NCBI RefSeq assembly: GCF_003111645.1
Contig: NZ_CP022187.1
Location: forward strand, 1,364,001 to 1,428,000
DNA: 64,000 nt
Direction: 5' to 3'
Source: Parazoarcus communis
GTDB lineage: Bacteria > Pseudomonadota > Gammaproteobacteria > Burkholderiales > Rhodocyclaceae
Positions 49,605 to 58,701 of this stretch are shown piece after piece (position 1 is the first letter of the stretch; each line of letters opens with the position of its first letter). The translations under genes and the position numbers were made by a program. Below the pieces are notes generated by a model. The model ran no database searches. It saw only the letters and a list, made by a program, of their open reading frames with translations, and was not told the origin of the DNA.

Positions 49605-51219
49605 GTTTCCCCCGCGACCGCGGGGATAGGCCCAATTGCGCACGGGCCGCAGCGATTGCACGTTCGTTTCCCCCGCGACCGCGGGGATAGGCCCTCTACA
49701 TGGGCTTTCTTCCATGTATTTATAGTGTTTCCCCCGCGACCGCGGGGATAGGCCCGCAGCCCGAGCGAGCGACCATGCCATATGCGCGTTTCCCCCGCGA
49801 CCGCGGGGATAGGCCGGATTGCTCCTGGATCTCGGCGGCTGCCTCGGCGTTTCCCCCGCGACCGCGGGGATAGGCCCCGTGCACAAGCAACTCACCGGCG
49901 AGCGCGAGAGTTTCCCCCGCGACCGCGGGGATAGGCCTCAGAAACGAGTCAGCAGCCGACCAAATAGTCCGTTTCCCCCGCGACCGCGGGGATAGGCCCC
50001 GGATATAAGGACGGCCAAACAGACGCACTATGTTTCCCCCGCGACCGCGGGGATAGGCCCGAGGCGGCGCTATATCGGTTCGCTCTGGCAATGTTTCCCC
50101 CGCGACCGCGGGGATAGGCCCACTTGGACGTATCGCGCAATGCGGAACGTCCGGTTTCCCCCGCGACCGCGGGGATAGGCCCAGGAGCACTCGGGCGAGA
50201 TCAAGACGCCAGAAGTTTCCCCCGCGACCGCGGGGATAGGCCCACGTTTAGCAATAGCGGAAAGTCTTACGCCGTGTTTCCCCCGCGACCGCGGGGATAG
50301 GCCCGCCGATCAAAGCAAGGATTGGCACGCGCGCAAGTTTCCCCCGCGACCGCGGGGATAGGCCCTGCCTTGTCTATGCGTTCAGGATGTGGATGAGGTT
50401 TCCCCCGCGACCGCGGGGATAGGCCCTATCCGGGCGTAAGCTGGTTGAAGATCTCGATGTTTCCCCCGCGACCGCGGGGATAGGCCATTGGCGCATCTCG
50501 CTGACCAGATCCTTGATTGGTTTCCCCCGCGACCGCGGGGATAGGCCCGTGATCAGATCGTCTGCCGTCGTTTCGAACAGGTTTCCCCCGCGACCGCGGG
50601 GATAGGCCCTGCTGCTCGTCGATGTAGCCAGCCAGGTTGCCGTTTCCCCCGCGACCGCGGGGATAGGCCGTTCGGCGAGTTCCTGACCACCGGCAAGGGC
50701 GAGTTTCCCCCGCGACCGCGGGGATAGGCCCCGCTTGGTCACTCGTCGCCCACCATCGATCTGGTTTCCCCCGCGACCGCGGGGATAGGCCCTTGATGGT
50801 GTAGCCGCTCTGGATCACATCAAAGTTTCCCCCGCGACCGCGGGGATAGGCCCATCAATACGCCCGGATTCTGGACCTCTGCGCGGTTTCCCCCGCGACC
50901 GCGGGGATAGGCCCTTTTGGATAATTCCTTCTGAGCCGCTTTGCTGGTTTCCCCCGCGACCGCGGGGATAGGCCCCCTTCGCAGATAGTCCGTAATCTCG
51001 TCCGCGAGTTTCCCCCGCGACCGCGGGGATAGGCCCTGCAAACGTTGCGCTGTAGGTGTAGGTTTTGAGTTTCCCCCGCGACCGCGGGGATAGGCCCGGA
51101 CGCACGGCGAGCCTCGGCATACTCGCGGTGTTTCCCCCGCGACCGCGGGGATAGGCCCCCGGGCGATCCGTACCCGCCGCCTGGCGTGACGTTTCCCCCG
51201 CGACCGCGGGGATAGGCAC
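49605..51219 (+). CRISPR. Type I-E CRISPR array, 27 repeats and 26 spacers
   Basis: A 29-bp repeat (starts GTTTCCCCCGCG, ends GGGGATAGGCCC; inner palindrome CCCCGCG..CGCGGGG) recurs every 61 bp exactly, with 32-bp spacers throughout. Repeats begin at 49605 + 61n, n = 0 to 26. Positions 1-28 are the same in the first 26 copies. Position 29 is C in 22, G after 49788 and 50642, T after 49910 and A after 50459. The last repeat (51191) ends GGCAC. No spacer is repeated. Orientation follows the E. coli-like repeat and the leader. Confidence 0.99.
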
Positions 51220-51245
51220 CGGCCGCGCAGCATGTCGCTGAGCGG

Positions 51246-51269
51246 TAGTGTGCTGAAAAGTGTGCAAAA
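51246..51269 (+). repeat. IS256-family left inverted repeat
   Basis: Begins TAGTGTGCTG and ends GTGCAAAA; 17 of 24 bases match the reverse complement of 52641-52664, with the outer GTGTGC and inner TGTGCAAA blocks fully kept. Confidence 0.75.
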
Positions 51270-51354
51270 GCCTGAATGGGCTTGAATGGAATGGTGGTCA
51301 TGGTAAGAGGTTGATTGTGCAGATCGACCTTGAACCCTGTGAGGAGGGCAAACC

Positions 51355-52551
51355 ATGACCACAAGCAAGGGTAATACGCTGAATCTATCAGCGAAAGAGC
51401 TGGTGTCGGGCGACCGCGACCTGATGAAGGCGCTGTTGAAGGAAGCGGTGCAGGAAGTGCTCGACGGCGAGATGAGCGAGTTTCTGGGTGCGGCCCCGCA
51501 CGAGCGCACGGAGGGACGCAGTGGCTACCGTGCGGATTACTACCACAGTGGGCTGGTGACACGCATCGGCAAGCTTGAGCTGCGCGTGCCGCGCGACCGC
51601 AGCGGCGAGTTCTCGACCGCCTTGTTCGAGCGCTACGCCCGCAGCGAGAAGGCACTCGTGGCGGCGCTCGCCGAGATGTACGTGCAAGGGGTGTCGACGC
51701 GCAAGGTGAAGGCGATCACCGAAGAGCTATGCGGCCACAGCTTCTCGGCCTCGGCGATCTCGGCGATTAACAAGGGGCTCGACGAGGCGCTCGCGCGCTT
51801 TTCCAACCGGCACCTGGACGAACCGTATCCCTACCTGATCCTGGACGCACGCTACGAGAAAGTGCGCGAGAACGGTGTGATCAACTCGATGGCAGTGCAG
51901 ATTGCCATCGGCATCAACGGTGACGGACAACGCCAGGTGCTGGCAGTGGAGACGGCCAATCGCGAGAGCCAGAGCAGTTGGAGGGAGTTTCTGTTGCGGC
52001 TCAAGGAGCGCGGACTCTCAGGCGTGGAGTTCGTTGTCTCCGACGACCACGCGGGATTGAAGAAAGCGATCAGCGAAGTGCTCACGGAGGCGGCCTGGCA
52101 GCGTTGCTACGTGCACTTTCTCCGAAACGCCCTCGACTACCTGCCCCGCAAGGCCGACGACGACTGCCTTCAGGAACTGCGCTGGATCTACGACCGCCGC
52201 GACCTGCAGGAGGCCAACCGGGATTTGGCGGCCTGGATCGCCAAGTGGCAGGGCAAATATCCGAAGCTCGTCGACTGGGTCGAGGCGAACATCGGCGAGA
52301 CGCTCAGTTTCTACCGCCTGCCGCGGGCCCATCACAAACATCTGAAGAGTACCAACATGCTCGAGCGACTTAACGAGGAGATCAAGCGACGAACGCGCGT
52401 CGTGCGCATCTTCCCCAACGCCGAGTCCTGCTTGCGGCTCATTCGCGCCCTGTGTGTAGAGACCCACGAGGCGTGGCTCGAGGACAGCCGCTACATGAAC
52501 ATGGCCCTGCTGGCCGAGCAGAAGAAGGAGTTGATGAGACTGGCCGCCTAA
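51355..52551 (+). CDS. IS256-family transposase
   Basis: 398 residues, full length. DDE elements: first Asp in LILDARYEKVR (near 164), second in VVSDDHAGL (near 228), Glu in NMLERLNEEIKRRTRVVRIFP (near 340). N-terminal region GDRDLMKALLKEAVQEVLDGEM and EFLGAAPHERTEGRSGYR are typical. A GAGGAG site precedes the ATG. The frame is intact, so the element may be active. Confidence 0.95.
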   Translation: MTTSKGNTLNLSAKELVSGDRDLMKALLKEAVQEVLDGEMSEFLGAAPHERTEGRSGYRADYYHSGLVTRIGKLELRVPRDRSGEFSTALFERYARSEKALVAALAEMYVQGVSTRKVKAITEELCGHSFSASAISAINKGLDEALARFSNRHLDEPYPYLILDARYEKVRENGVINSMAVQIAIGINGDGQRQVLAVETANRESQSSWREFLLRLKERGLSGVEFVVSDDHAGLKKAISEVLTEAAWQRCYVHFLRNALDYLPRKADDDCLQELRWIYDRRDLQEANRDLAAWIAKWQGKYPKLVDWVEANIGETLSFYRLPRAHHKHLKSTNMLERLNEEIKRRTRVVRIFPNAESCLRLIRALCVETHEAWLEDSRYMNMALLAEQKKELMRLAA

Positions 52552-52561
52552 GAAAGGGGCC

Positions 52562-52610
52562 GCGTGCTGGTCGGCACTCCGGGCTTCGCCCTCCGTGCCG
52601 ACCAGCACGC
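52562..52610. repeat. Long perfect hairpin inside the IS256 element
   Basis: Arms 52562-52577 and 52595-52610 are perfect 16-bp inverted copies (GCGTGCTGGTCGGCAC and complement) around a 17-bp centre that itself folds (GGGC-TTC-GCCC). It starts 11 bp after the transposase stop. No T-run follows. Confidence 0.8.
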
Positions 52611-52640
52611 ACCGGAATCAGCCGAATACCTGATCACCGA

Positions 52641-52664
52641 ATTTGCACAACTTGACGCACACAA
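52641..52664 (-). repeat. IS256-family right inverted repeat
   Basis: Counterpart of 51246-51269 on the opposite strand (plus-strand start ATTTGCACAA, end CGCACACAA). Confidence 0.75.
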
Positions 52665-52930
52665 CTCTGAAGGCACGTCACTGCCGGACAGGCAGCTCAG
52701 AAAAAGCAGCTATCGGCCGGAGATGGCGGAGCAGGTGACCTCCTCCGTGGGCTTCGGACCATCTATTCCTGGAAAACTGAACCACTCGTAGCACGGTGCG
52801 CCGGAGGCCGGCGCCATTCCATTCGCTAACGCACACAGACCAACGAGATTCACTGCTTGCGATGCCGTACAGATGCACCCGGACTCATCGCAAATACTGA
52901 AGATTCGTCCATCTCACACCCGTCATCTTC

Positions 52931-53472
52931 ATGAGAAACGACATGAGCGAATACCTCCACCACTTATCAGGCTTCTATCTCCACCGCAACGATGCCGAAA
53001 GCACGCTTGCAACGCTGCTCGATCAAGGGCTGCCGCGCGAACGAATGCATATCTTTACTGCCGACTCCACCTCGTCATCTCCCGCGGAGGAAGCGAAGAG
53101 CGACGGCGTACTGAAGGACGTATTGGTGGAAGCGCCATTGGAACTGCGGTGGGCACTGGCATCGGCGCGCTAGGGAGCGTGGCGCTGGCGGCGACGAGCG
53201 TGACGCTGTTCATCGCCAGCCCGTTGGTCGCGCCCCTGATGCTGCTCGGCTGGGGTGCGACCATCGGCGGTTTGATCGGGGCCGCAGCCGGCTCCACAGC
53301 TGGCGACGGCAACCAGAAAGGCTGGCTTTCCGATCTGGTCAGCGACGCCATCGCGAATGGCCAGGTCGTGCTGGTGGCCGAGACGCGGACGGAGCAGGAA
53401 ACGACGACGGCACGGGCAATCGTTCAGGCTTCGGTCGGCGATTGCAAGGATATCAATGCGGCGCAAACTTGA
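52931..53472 (+). pseudogene. Glycine-zipper stress-type membrane protein, broken by one missing base
   Basis: The N-terminal half (MSEYLHHLSGFYLHRNDAES ... SDGVLKDVLVE) reads in one frame and the C-terminal half (AIGTAVGTGIGALGSVAL ... AGSTAGDG ... NAAQT) in another. Putting one G back near 53132 restores VLKDVLVEGAIGTAVGTG, the conserved joint in this family of small proteins with an N-terminal alpha/beta domain and a Gly-rich membrane hairpin. A start at 52943 is also possible. Without the base the frame stops at 53173. Function of the family is not established; often near stress genes. Confidence 0.75.
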
Positions 53473-53775
53473 GCGTTCGGTCGGCCAACAGATGGGGCGT
53501 GATCCACAGATTGATTGGGCTCATTTAACGAGCGGGGGCCAAAGCAGTGGGGAAATTGCACGCGAGGCGAACAAACGGAGGATGCCGGCGGGCGCTCGTA
53601 GGGCCAACTCCAGCCTGCTGCAGGTGCCCGAGCCTGACGCTGATGCCCGAATCGCCCCCCCCTGCGGCGGGTTGAAACCCGCCCCCTACTGCGGTTGTGC
53701 CAACAATGAGCACTTGACCCGGAACAGTATCTACGGCGACTTTACCCGAGATGAGTGCTTGACTTGGAGTAGTCC
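53473..53775. other. Intergenic region without a recognisable gene
   Basis: 303 bp. It holds two partly similar segments (GAGCACTTGACCCGGA near 53708 and GAGTGCTTGACTTGGA near 53752), perhaps eroded insertion-sequence ends. No convincing reading frame. Confidence 0.4.
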
Positions 53776-54507
53776 TCACGGCTTCGCAATCGCCGGCTTG
53801 CTACCCGCCAGGGCGCAAAGCCAGTCGCGCAGGATCTGGGTGACCTTATCCGCTTGCTCGAGTGGCGCGAGGTGGCCGCATTTCTCGAGGATTTCCAGCC
53901 GAGCGTCGGGGATCGCGGCGGCCAGTTCCTGCTGAACCTCCAGCGGGATCAGCGCATCCTGCCGCCCGCACACGACCAGCGTCGGACACTTGATCCCCGC
54001 CAGCGTCGGCCGGCTGTCAATGCGGCTCATGATGGCACGTTGCTGGCGTGCGAACACCTCGCCGCCGAGGCCGGTCGCCATCGAATGGAACACACCGCCC
54101 ACCTCCGGCGTATTCGCGTGATCGGGGTGCGCCATGCGCGCCAGCAGCGCTTCGATGACGCTGGGAAAGTCGGAATCGGCCTGCGCGATGAGCGCCTCCC
54201 GGTTCGTGATGGCTTCGCGCGTATCGGGCTGCGCACTGGTACTCATGAGCATCAAGCCCCGAACCCGTCGCGGGGCCTGACGCATGATCTCGAACGCGAC
54301 ATAGCCGCCCATCGACATCCCGGCCAGCACAAACGGCCCGTCGGGCGCCTGAGCCAGCGCATCCGTCGCCAGCGCGGCAATCGAGTCTGAGCCGGTCAGG
54401 TCGACCACGGTAACGCCACCGATGTCCGCCAATGCGTCAGCCTGATGCACGAACAGGCTCGCATCGCAGAGTAGTCCTGGCAGAAGAACCAGATGTGTAT
54501 CTTTCAT
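53776..54507 (-). CDS. Alpha/beta-fold hydrolase
   Basis: 243 residues from ATG 54507; a GAGGAG site lies 9 bases upstream, whereas the ATG three codons earlier abuts it. Nucleophile in VLAGMSMGGYVAF, Asp near VVCGRQDALIP, His in EKCGHLAPLEQ: full Ser-Asp-His triad. Begins HLVLLPGLLCDASLF, as in esterases of the homoserine-acetyltransferase-like hydrolase group. Substrate unknown. Isolated between remnants. Confidence 0.85.
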   Translation of the reverse strand: MKDTHLVLLPGLLCDASLFVHQADALADIGGVTVVDLTGSDSIAALATDALAQAPDGPFVLAGMSMGGYVAFEIMRQAPRRVRGLMLMSTSAQPDTREAITNREALIAQADSDFPSVIEALLARMAHPDHANTPEVGGVFHSMATGLGGEVFARQQRAIMSRIDSRPTLAGIKCPTLVVCGRQDALIPLEVQQELAAAIPDARLEILEKCGHLAPLEQADKVTQILRDWLCALAGSKPAIAKP

Positions 54508-54516
54508 GACGTCCAT

Positions 54517-54852
54517 CTCCTCAAGCGGTTAGCAACGCGTTTGTACGACCTGCAGTGCAAACGATGGATCCAGACTGCCCCTACCCACCTATCGGGTCGG
54601 TGCGTTGTAGCACATAGACCTGCTGCCGGTGAAAAAGTCCCCCTGGATATATCCGCTGTCGAACTTCCAGGGGTCAGTTCAGTTCTGTGAAGGCCAGTTG
54701 GGATAAGTCAGACCACAATTACGGTCTGATTGGCGAGTTGCCTGTAGCAGCTTGCCTCAGCTCATGCGTTCGAGATTTCTCCGATGGGTGCGAGTAGTCC
54801 ATGGAGTGTTTGAGAAAATGGCAGGCGACGGGATCTTCCGTCCGGTCACCGG
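54517..54852. other. Intergenic stretch between hydrolase gene and IS91-type remnant
   Basis: Upstream of the divergent hydrolase gene, which needs a promoter here. It contains a CCCCCTGGA...TCCAGGGG inverted pair near 54640-54674. No gene recognised. Confidence 0.35.
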
Positions 54853-55017
54853 TATCGACGAGGCCGCCGTTTTCTATGGAACGGCTGCGCAAAGAAGGCG
54901 CTGAATTGGTGTACCGATGCTCCAAGGCGGGACGAGATCACGCTCACGCCACTGGAGCTGATCGATCGTATTGCCACCCATGTGCTTTCGGGAACCCAAA
55001 AACCCGTGACATGCTGA
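54853..55017 (+). pseudogene. Remnant of an IS91-family (Y2) transposase
   Basis: Residues RPPFSMERLRKEGAELVYR in one frame continue as DEITLTPLELIDRIATHV in the next, then stop at 55017. Both blocks match in order the C-terminal part of IS91-type transposases (RPPF.LERL ... LTPLELIDRIA). A frame change near 54928 and loss of both ends show it is dead. The match is from memory of the family, not a search. Confidence 0.6.
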
Positions 55018-55134
55018 CTCGCAAACGGTTGAATTTCCTATTCGTTATTCGTCTTCGGAACTGGGAGAACCTGGTTCCGCTCGGCGTTTGAAGAAAATGC
55101 ACGCCAACCTGTTTAATCGTTGTCTGGATAACAC

Positions 55135-56451
55135 CTACGGCTCCGGCAGGTTCCTGCTGTGACGCCAGAAAAGGCCCATCAGCGGCTTGACACTGGTGCC
55201 GTGGACAAGGATCGACAGCGCCACCACAATAAGCGTCAACTGGATCAGCTCCAGGGCCAGGTCTTCCTGGATGCCATGCTGGATGGCATACATCAGGTAA
55301 TACAGCGAACCAATACCGCGGACGCCGAACCAGCCGACCATACCGCGTATCTTCCATGACATTCGGGTAACCAGCAGACCGATAAGGACGCTCACCGGGC
55401 GCGCCACCAAGAACAAGAACAGCGCAAGCCCAACCGCCCGCCAGCTCCATGAATCGAGAAACAAGGTGCCGCCGACCAGAAGGATCAGCGTCAATTCAGA
55501 GAGCCGCTCCAGATGTTCCTTGAATACCAGTGATCCCTCGCTTACGGTGAGTGGCGGCTCGTTGTCAGCGCCGGCGCTGGCCGATTCCAGCTCGATCCTC
55601 TGGCTTGCCTGCGGTTGCGGGATGCCCGGACCAGCGCCGGCAAGCTTCAGTTCGGTCTGACGCAGGGCGACTGCCGCAAAAAATACCGCCAAAAAGCCCC
55701 ACGCTCCTGCGAGCACGCTCAGGCCATACACCACGCCGATCAGACCAAGTCCGAGAAAGTCGTCCATCAGCTTGTGCTCAGGTGCATGGCGGCGCAGCTT
55801 CCATGCCATGTGGGCCAGCGCGGCGCCGGACAGCACCCCGATGGCGATTCCTGCAAATGTCGCCCACAGCACATCGAACAGCACCCATCGCAGTCCGAAT
55901 TCACCGACCTCGTGCAATCCGAGCAGTCCCAGTCCGAGCATCACGAACGGAAAGGCGCTGCCGTCATTCATGCCGGCCTCGCAGGTCAGGGTGTAGCGCA
56001 ACTGGTCATCGTCACCGGGATGGCGGATCTGGACATCGGTCGCCAATACCGGATCGGTGGGGGCCAGAATTGCGCCCAGCAGAATGCCTGCACCGAGCGG
56101 TAAGTCAAATACATAGAATGCAAAGGCGGCGACCATGCCGACGGTGACCGTCATGGATACCGTTGCCAGCAGGATCGGGGCACGCCAGCGGGCAAAGCTC
56201 ACCGGGACGGGCATCTTGACGCCGGCTGAAAACAGCGAAATCAGCACCACCACTTCAGTCAGCGTCTCCAGCAGTTCCGATTGCTTGAGCGGATTGAAGT
56301 GAAACACATTGAGCACCGTCGGGCCGACCAGCAGTCCCACCGCCAGATAAATGATGGCCGGCGTCACCGGTAGACGCGCCAGCAGGGAAGCGGTGGCGCC
56401 TCTGGCCAGCAGGATGCCACCTAATAGCAGAAACCATTGTGCGTTAGCCAT
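55135..56451 (-). CDS. CPA1-family cation/proton antiporter
   Basis: 438 residues from ATG 56451, the first start next to the first helix; a GAGGAAA lies 13 bases upstream. About twelve helices. The transport-site elements are AILAPTDPVLATDVQ and GMNDGSAFPFVML (the Asp of the ND motif). A hydrophilic loop of about 45 residues lies between helices 8 and 9. Probably exchanges Na+ or K+ for H+ at the inner membrane. Together with nhaA it gives the region an ion/pH stress character. Confidence 0.87.
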   Translation of the reverse strand: MANAQWFLLLGGILLARGATASLLARLPVTPAIIYLAVGLLVGPTVLNVFHFNPLKQSELLETLTEVVVLISLFSAGVKMPVPVSFARWRAPILLATVSMTVTVGMVAAFAFYVFDLPLGAGILLGAILAPTDPVLATDVQIRHPGDDDQLRYTLTCEAGMNDGSAFPFVMLGLGLLGLHEVGEFGLRWVLFDVLWATFAGIAIGVLSGAALAHMAWKLRRHAPEHKLMDDFLGLGLIGVVYGLSVLAGAWGFLAVFFAAVALRQTELKLAGAGPGIPQPQASQRIELESASAGADNEPPLTVSEGSLVFKEHLERLSELTLILLVGGTLFLDSWSWRAVGLALFLFLVARPVSVLIGLLVTRMSWKIRGMVGWFGVRGIGSLYYLMYAIQHGIQEDLALELIQLTLIVVALSILVHGTSVKPLMGLFWRHSRNLPEP

Positions 56452-56629
56452 TGTTTGTTCGACTTTCCTCGTTGGACTAGCGCCCGGCGGATTGCTCAAG
56501 GTAATCCGCTTGCAGAGTGCGGGATGTGCGTCAGCGAACTGTCGCTCAAGGATAGGAAATTCAATGCCCCCAAGGCAGCTATCGCCGCGCTTCTCGCCCT
56601 ATGTCAAACGAGAATTGCGTCCCGAAATA

Positions 56630-56830
56630 TCACTTGCCAAGGGCCGCCAGGCCGTGACGATTCTTGACTAATATCTTGATCGCAGGCTCACCCTTCCCCA
56701 AACGATAGACGTGTCCACCCCATAGATGGATTTCAACGGGCGTTCTTATCTTATCGGCGACCCGTTTTTGGATCTGACTGAATAGTCCGTCATAAGGCAT
56801 TGCCAATGAAGCTTCAGCAAGTTGTTCCAT
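56630..56830 (-). CDS. Short ORF resembling the N-terminus of a cyclopropane-fatty-acid synthase-type methyltransferase
   Basis: 66 residues. The stretch PVEIHLWGGHVYRLGKGEPA is like the N-terminal domain of CFA-synthase-family proteins, which normally run to about 400 residues with a SAM domain that is absent here. Either a fragment or an independent small protein. A GGAGAACC site precedes the ATG. Confidence 0.4.
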   Translation of the reverse strand: MEQLAEASLAMPYDGLFSQIQKRVADKIRTPVEIHLWGGHVYRLGKGEPAIKILVKNRHGLAALGK

Positions 56831-57805
56831 TGATGGTTCTCCTAAAAAAATAATTGCTGCTTCACGCAGTCCGGATTCTTTTGTGGAAGTAAGAGGGGGC
56901 CCGCGGTTGTGCCAGTCGATGAGTAACGCGGTGATGATCCGTCACACTTCGCGGCATGGAGGTTCGAGGCCTGGATTGCACGAATGGATTTGTTGGGACT
57001 GTGCGCGTCAACTCCGCATGCGTCCGTCCGCTAACGCACATTTCAGTCAATTGAAGACTCCAGGTGACCGCGAGTTCGTGCAGCAAAGGATGGATTTTCG
57101 TAGTCGCTCGGCCGCCGCTGTGCGAGTCCGCCGCACCGCCTGCCGATACGCCGGCAGCCAATCGGGCACGAAGGGCGCGGCGCCGGCCCGGGTGAGCCCC
57201 AACTCCGCAGCGTTCTGATCTTCCTGCTCCATCACGGCAACGATCGTTGCCTCACGAGCCAGTTGCACTCGTTTTTTCGGCCTCGAGGCGGGCTGTGCTG
57301 CTCGTCATGGGCGTGCTCTGACGTCGACTTGAGCTTGTCAGTCCGTGGCAATGCAGGACGGCATTGACGACGGGCAACGCGACGACGATCGCAGCCTCGA
57401 GCATCCCCGAGACGCGTACCTGTCGGGGGTCGCCGTCATCGTCGGCGCCGAGGTGAAGTCGATCCTCGATAACGCGTCGGGCTGACGGACTGCATTCGTC
57501 GGATCAAGACCGCGCTCGTGCCGTATCTTATGGATCAGCGTCTGCACCTTGCCCTCGTTCGGACCATCGATGACCAGCAGGACGTGAAAGAGCGCGTCAT
57601 ACGGGATGGCCATGTCCAAGTCTCCAAGGAAGCGGGCCGAGCCGCCGACGGAGCGCCTCGTTGGCCGACCCACAATCCAAAATGGCAAGGTTACGCGCGG
57701 CGCGGCATCGCGCCGGTGCGTCAGCGCACACACCTGCGTGCTTCACTGGTCGAGACGTTTGGGCGATTCGCCGAGGCCGAAACACCTCTTTGCGCCAACC
57801 GTGGG
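56831..57805. other. Nearly 1 kb with no confidently identified gene
   Basis: Short open frames exist on the reverse strand (57047-57268, 73 codons with DQNAAELGLTRAGAAPFVP; 57338-57733 containing MAIPYDALFHVLLVIDGP), but none is recognised, and a third frame also stays open across 57310-57490. The pattern suggests decayed coding DNA, consistent with the neighbouring remnants. Confidence 0.4.
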
Positions 57806-58606
57806 CTAGTCCGCCTTCCAGTACGGGGGGCGCCCGTAGTGGGTGTATAGACTCGCCTCTCCTTGCCGGTCCAGTGTTATGGCTTCGTCGTAGGACGGGG
57901 CTGTCTTCACCTCTTCACGGCTCAGATCGACGGCGACAGTCCGGTCCGACCAGCTCACGCCGTCGATCCACTGCGGCGCGATCAGCACCTTGTGCCCGAC
58001 CCACCAATTGCTCGTGTTGACGACGAAGTAGCGGATCGCCCAGGTTTCTTCGTCGAAGAGCAACTCGTCGACATGACCCACCTCGCCGTCGGTGGCCTGG
58101 ATGTGATAGCCGATGACGGCCTTGCAGCTGCGCAGATGCGGATCGTCGTCGCGGTGTCGCGCGCGCTCGGCCTTGGCGACTTCTTCGATGGCTTGTTCCC
58201 CCCCGGTAGTGCCACCCGGCAAGCCGGCGTACCCAGGGTACATTCCCACCGGAACCATTCCGCCGCCCCACAGACCGGTGCTGCCCCAATAGGTCGGATA
58301 GCCGTAGTAGTCGAGGTACAGCGCCTCGTGCTGCCTCGTCACCGGTTTCTCGGTGTCGATGTCCGGGCTGTTCTTGACCTGCTCCTTAGTGACGGCGACC
58401 GGCAGCGATTGCGCAGCCCAATCGGGCTTCTGGATCGAAATCGGTGATATCAATACCTTGCGGCTGGCCAGCCAGGAGCCGGTGTCGACGATGAGGTAGC
58501 GGACGACCCAGTCATGGTCGTCGTAGTAGAAGTCCTTGACCTTGCCGATATCGCCGTCGGTGGCGCCGATGGCATATTTCTGGAGTTCATTCAGGCTTCG
58601 TAACAT
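57806..58606 (-). CDS. Double PRC-barrel domain protein
   Basis: 266 residues. Two PRC-barrel domains: residues about 1-75 (GATDGDIGKVKDFYYDDHDWVVRYL) and about 165-250 (QATDGEVGHVDELLFDEETWAIRYF), each with the DGxxG-V signature. They are joined by a Tyr/Gly/Pro-rich linker (YGYPTYWGSTGLWGGG). No signal peptide. PRC barrels bind partners in RNA processing and photosynthetic or stress contexts; the role here is unknown. Confidence 0.87.
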   Translation of the reverse strand: MLRSLNELQKYAIGATDGDIGKVKDFYYDDHDWVVRYLIVDTGSWLASRKVLISPISIQKPDWAAQSLPVAVTKEQVKNSPDIDTEKPVTRQHEALYLDYYGYPTYWGSTGLWGGGMVPVGMYPGYAGLPGGTTGGEQAIEEVAKAERARHRDDDPHLRSCKAVIGYHIQATDGEVGHVDELLFDEETWAIRYFVVNTSNWWVGHKVLIAPQWIDGVSWSDRTVAVDLSREEVKTAPSYDEAITLDRQGEASLYTHYGRPPYWKAD

Positions 58607-58701
58607 GTCGGAGTTCCTTGCGCGCGGTCAACCGTTGTCGACGATCGCATCCATTGGGTCACGCCGGGCGCCGAGCTAACGCTCGACCGGCTTTCCACGA
58701 T

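Larger units (their letters stand above)
51245..52665 (+). mobile_element. IS256-family insertion sequence
   Basis: About 1.42 kb, starting 25 bp after the last CRISPR repeat. It contains one transposase gene and imperfect 24-bp terminal inverted repeats (51246-51269 and 52641-52664, 17 of 24 identical). No clean 8-9 bp target duplication is seen; the flanks share only CTGA (51238-51241 and 52667-52670), so either the ends are slightly mis-set or the flanks have diverged. Confidence 0.8.

Noticed and set aside
49578-51655. Long reverse-strand open frames through the array with repeated GLSPRSRGK / PIPAVAGET / YPRGRGGN motifs
   Set aside because: They are the three reverse reading frames of the CRISPR repeat; because the unit is 61 bp, the frame steps each time and creates a pseudo-repeat protein. 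A known artefact of type I-E arrays.
51237-52673. Target-site duplication flanking IS256
   Set aside because: The flanking octamers share only CTGA and a few bases, not enough to call a duplication.
52665-52930. Continuation of the CRISPR array beyond the IS
   Set aside because: No copy of the repeat or its half is visible to the right of the element.
57047-57268. 73-codon reverse ORF as a real gene
   Set aside because: No recognised family and no clear ribosome site, and it lies in a stretch with several competing open frames; kept only in the description of that region.
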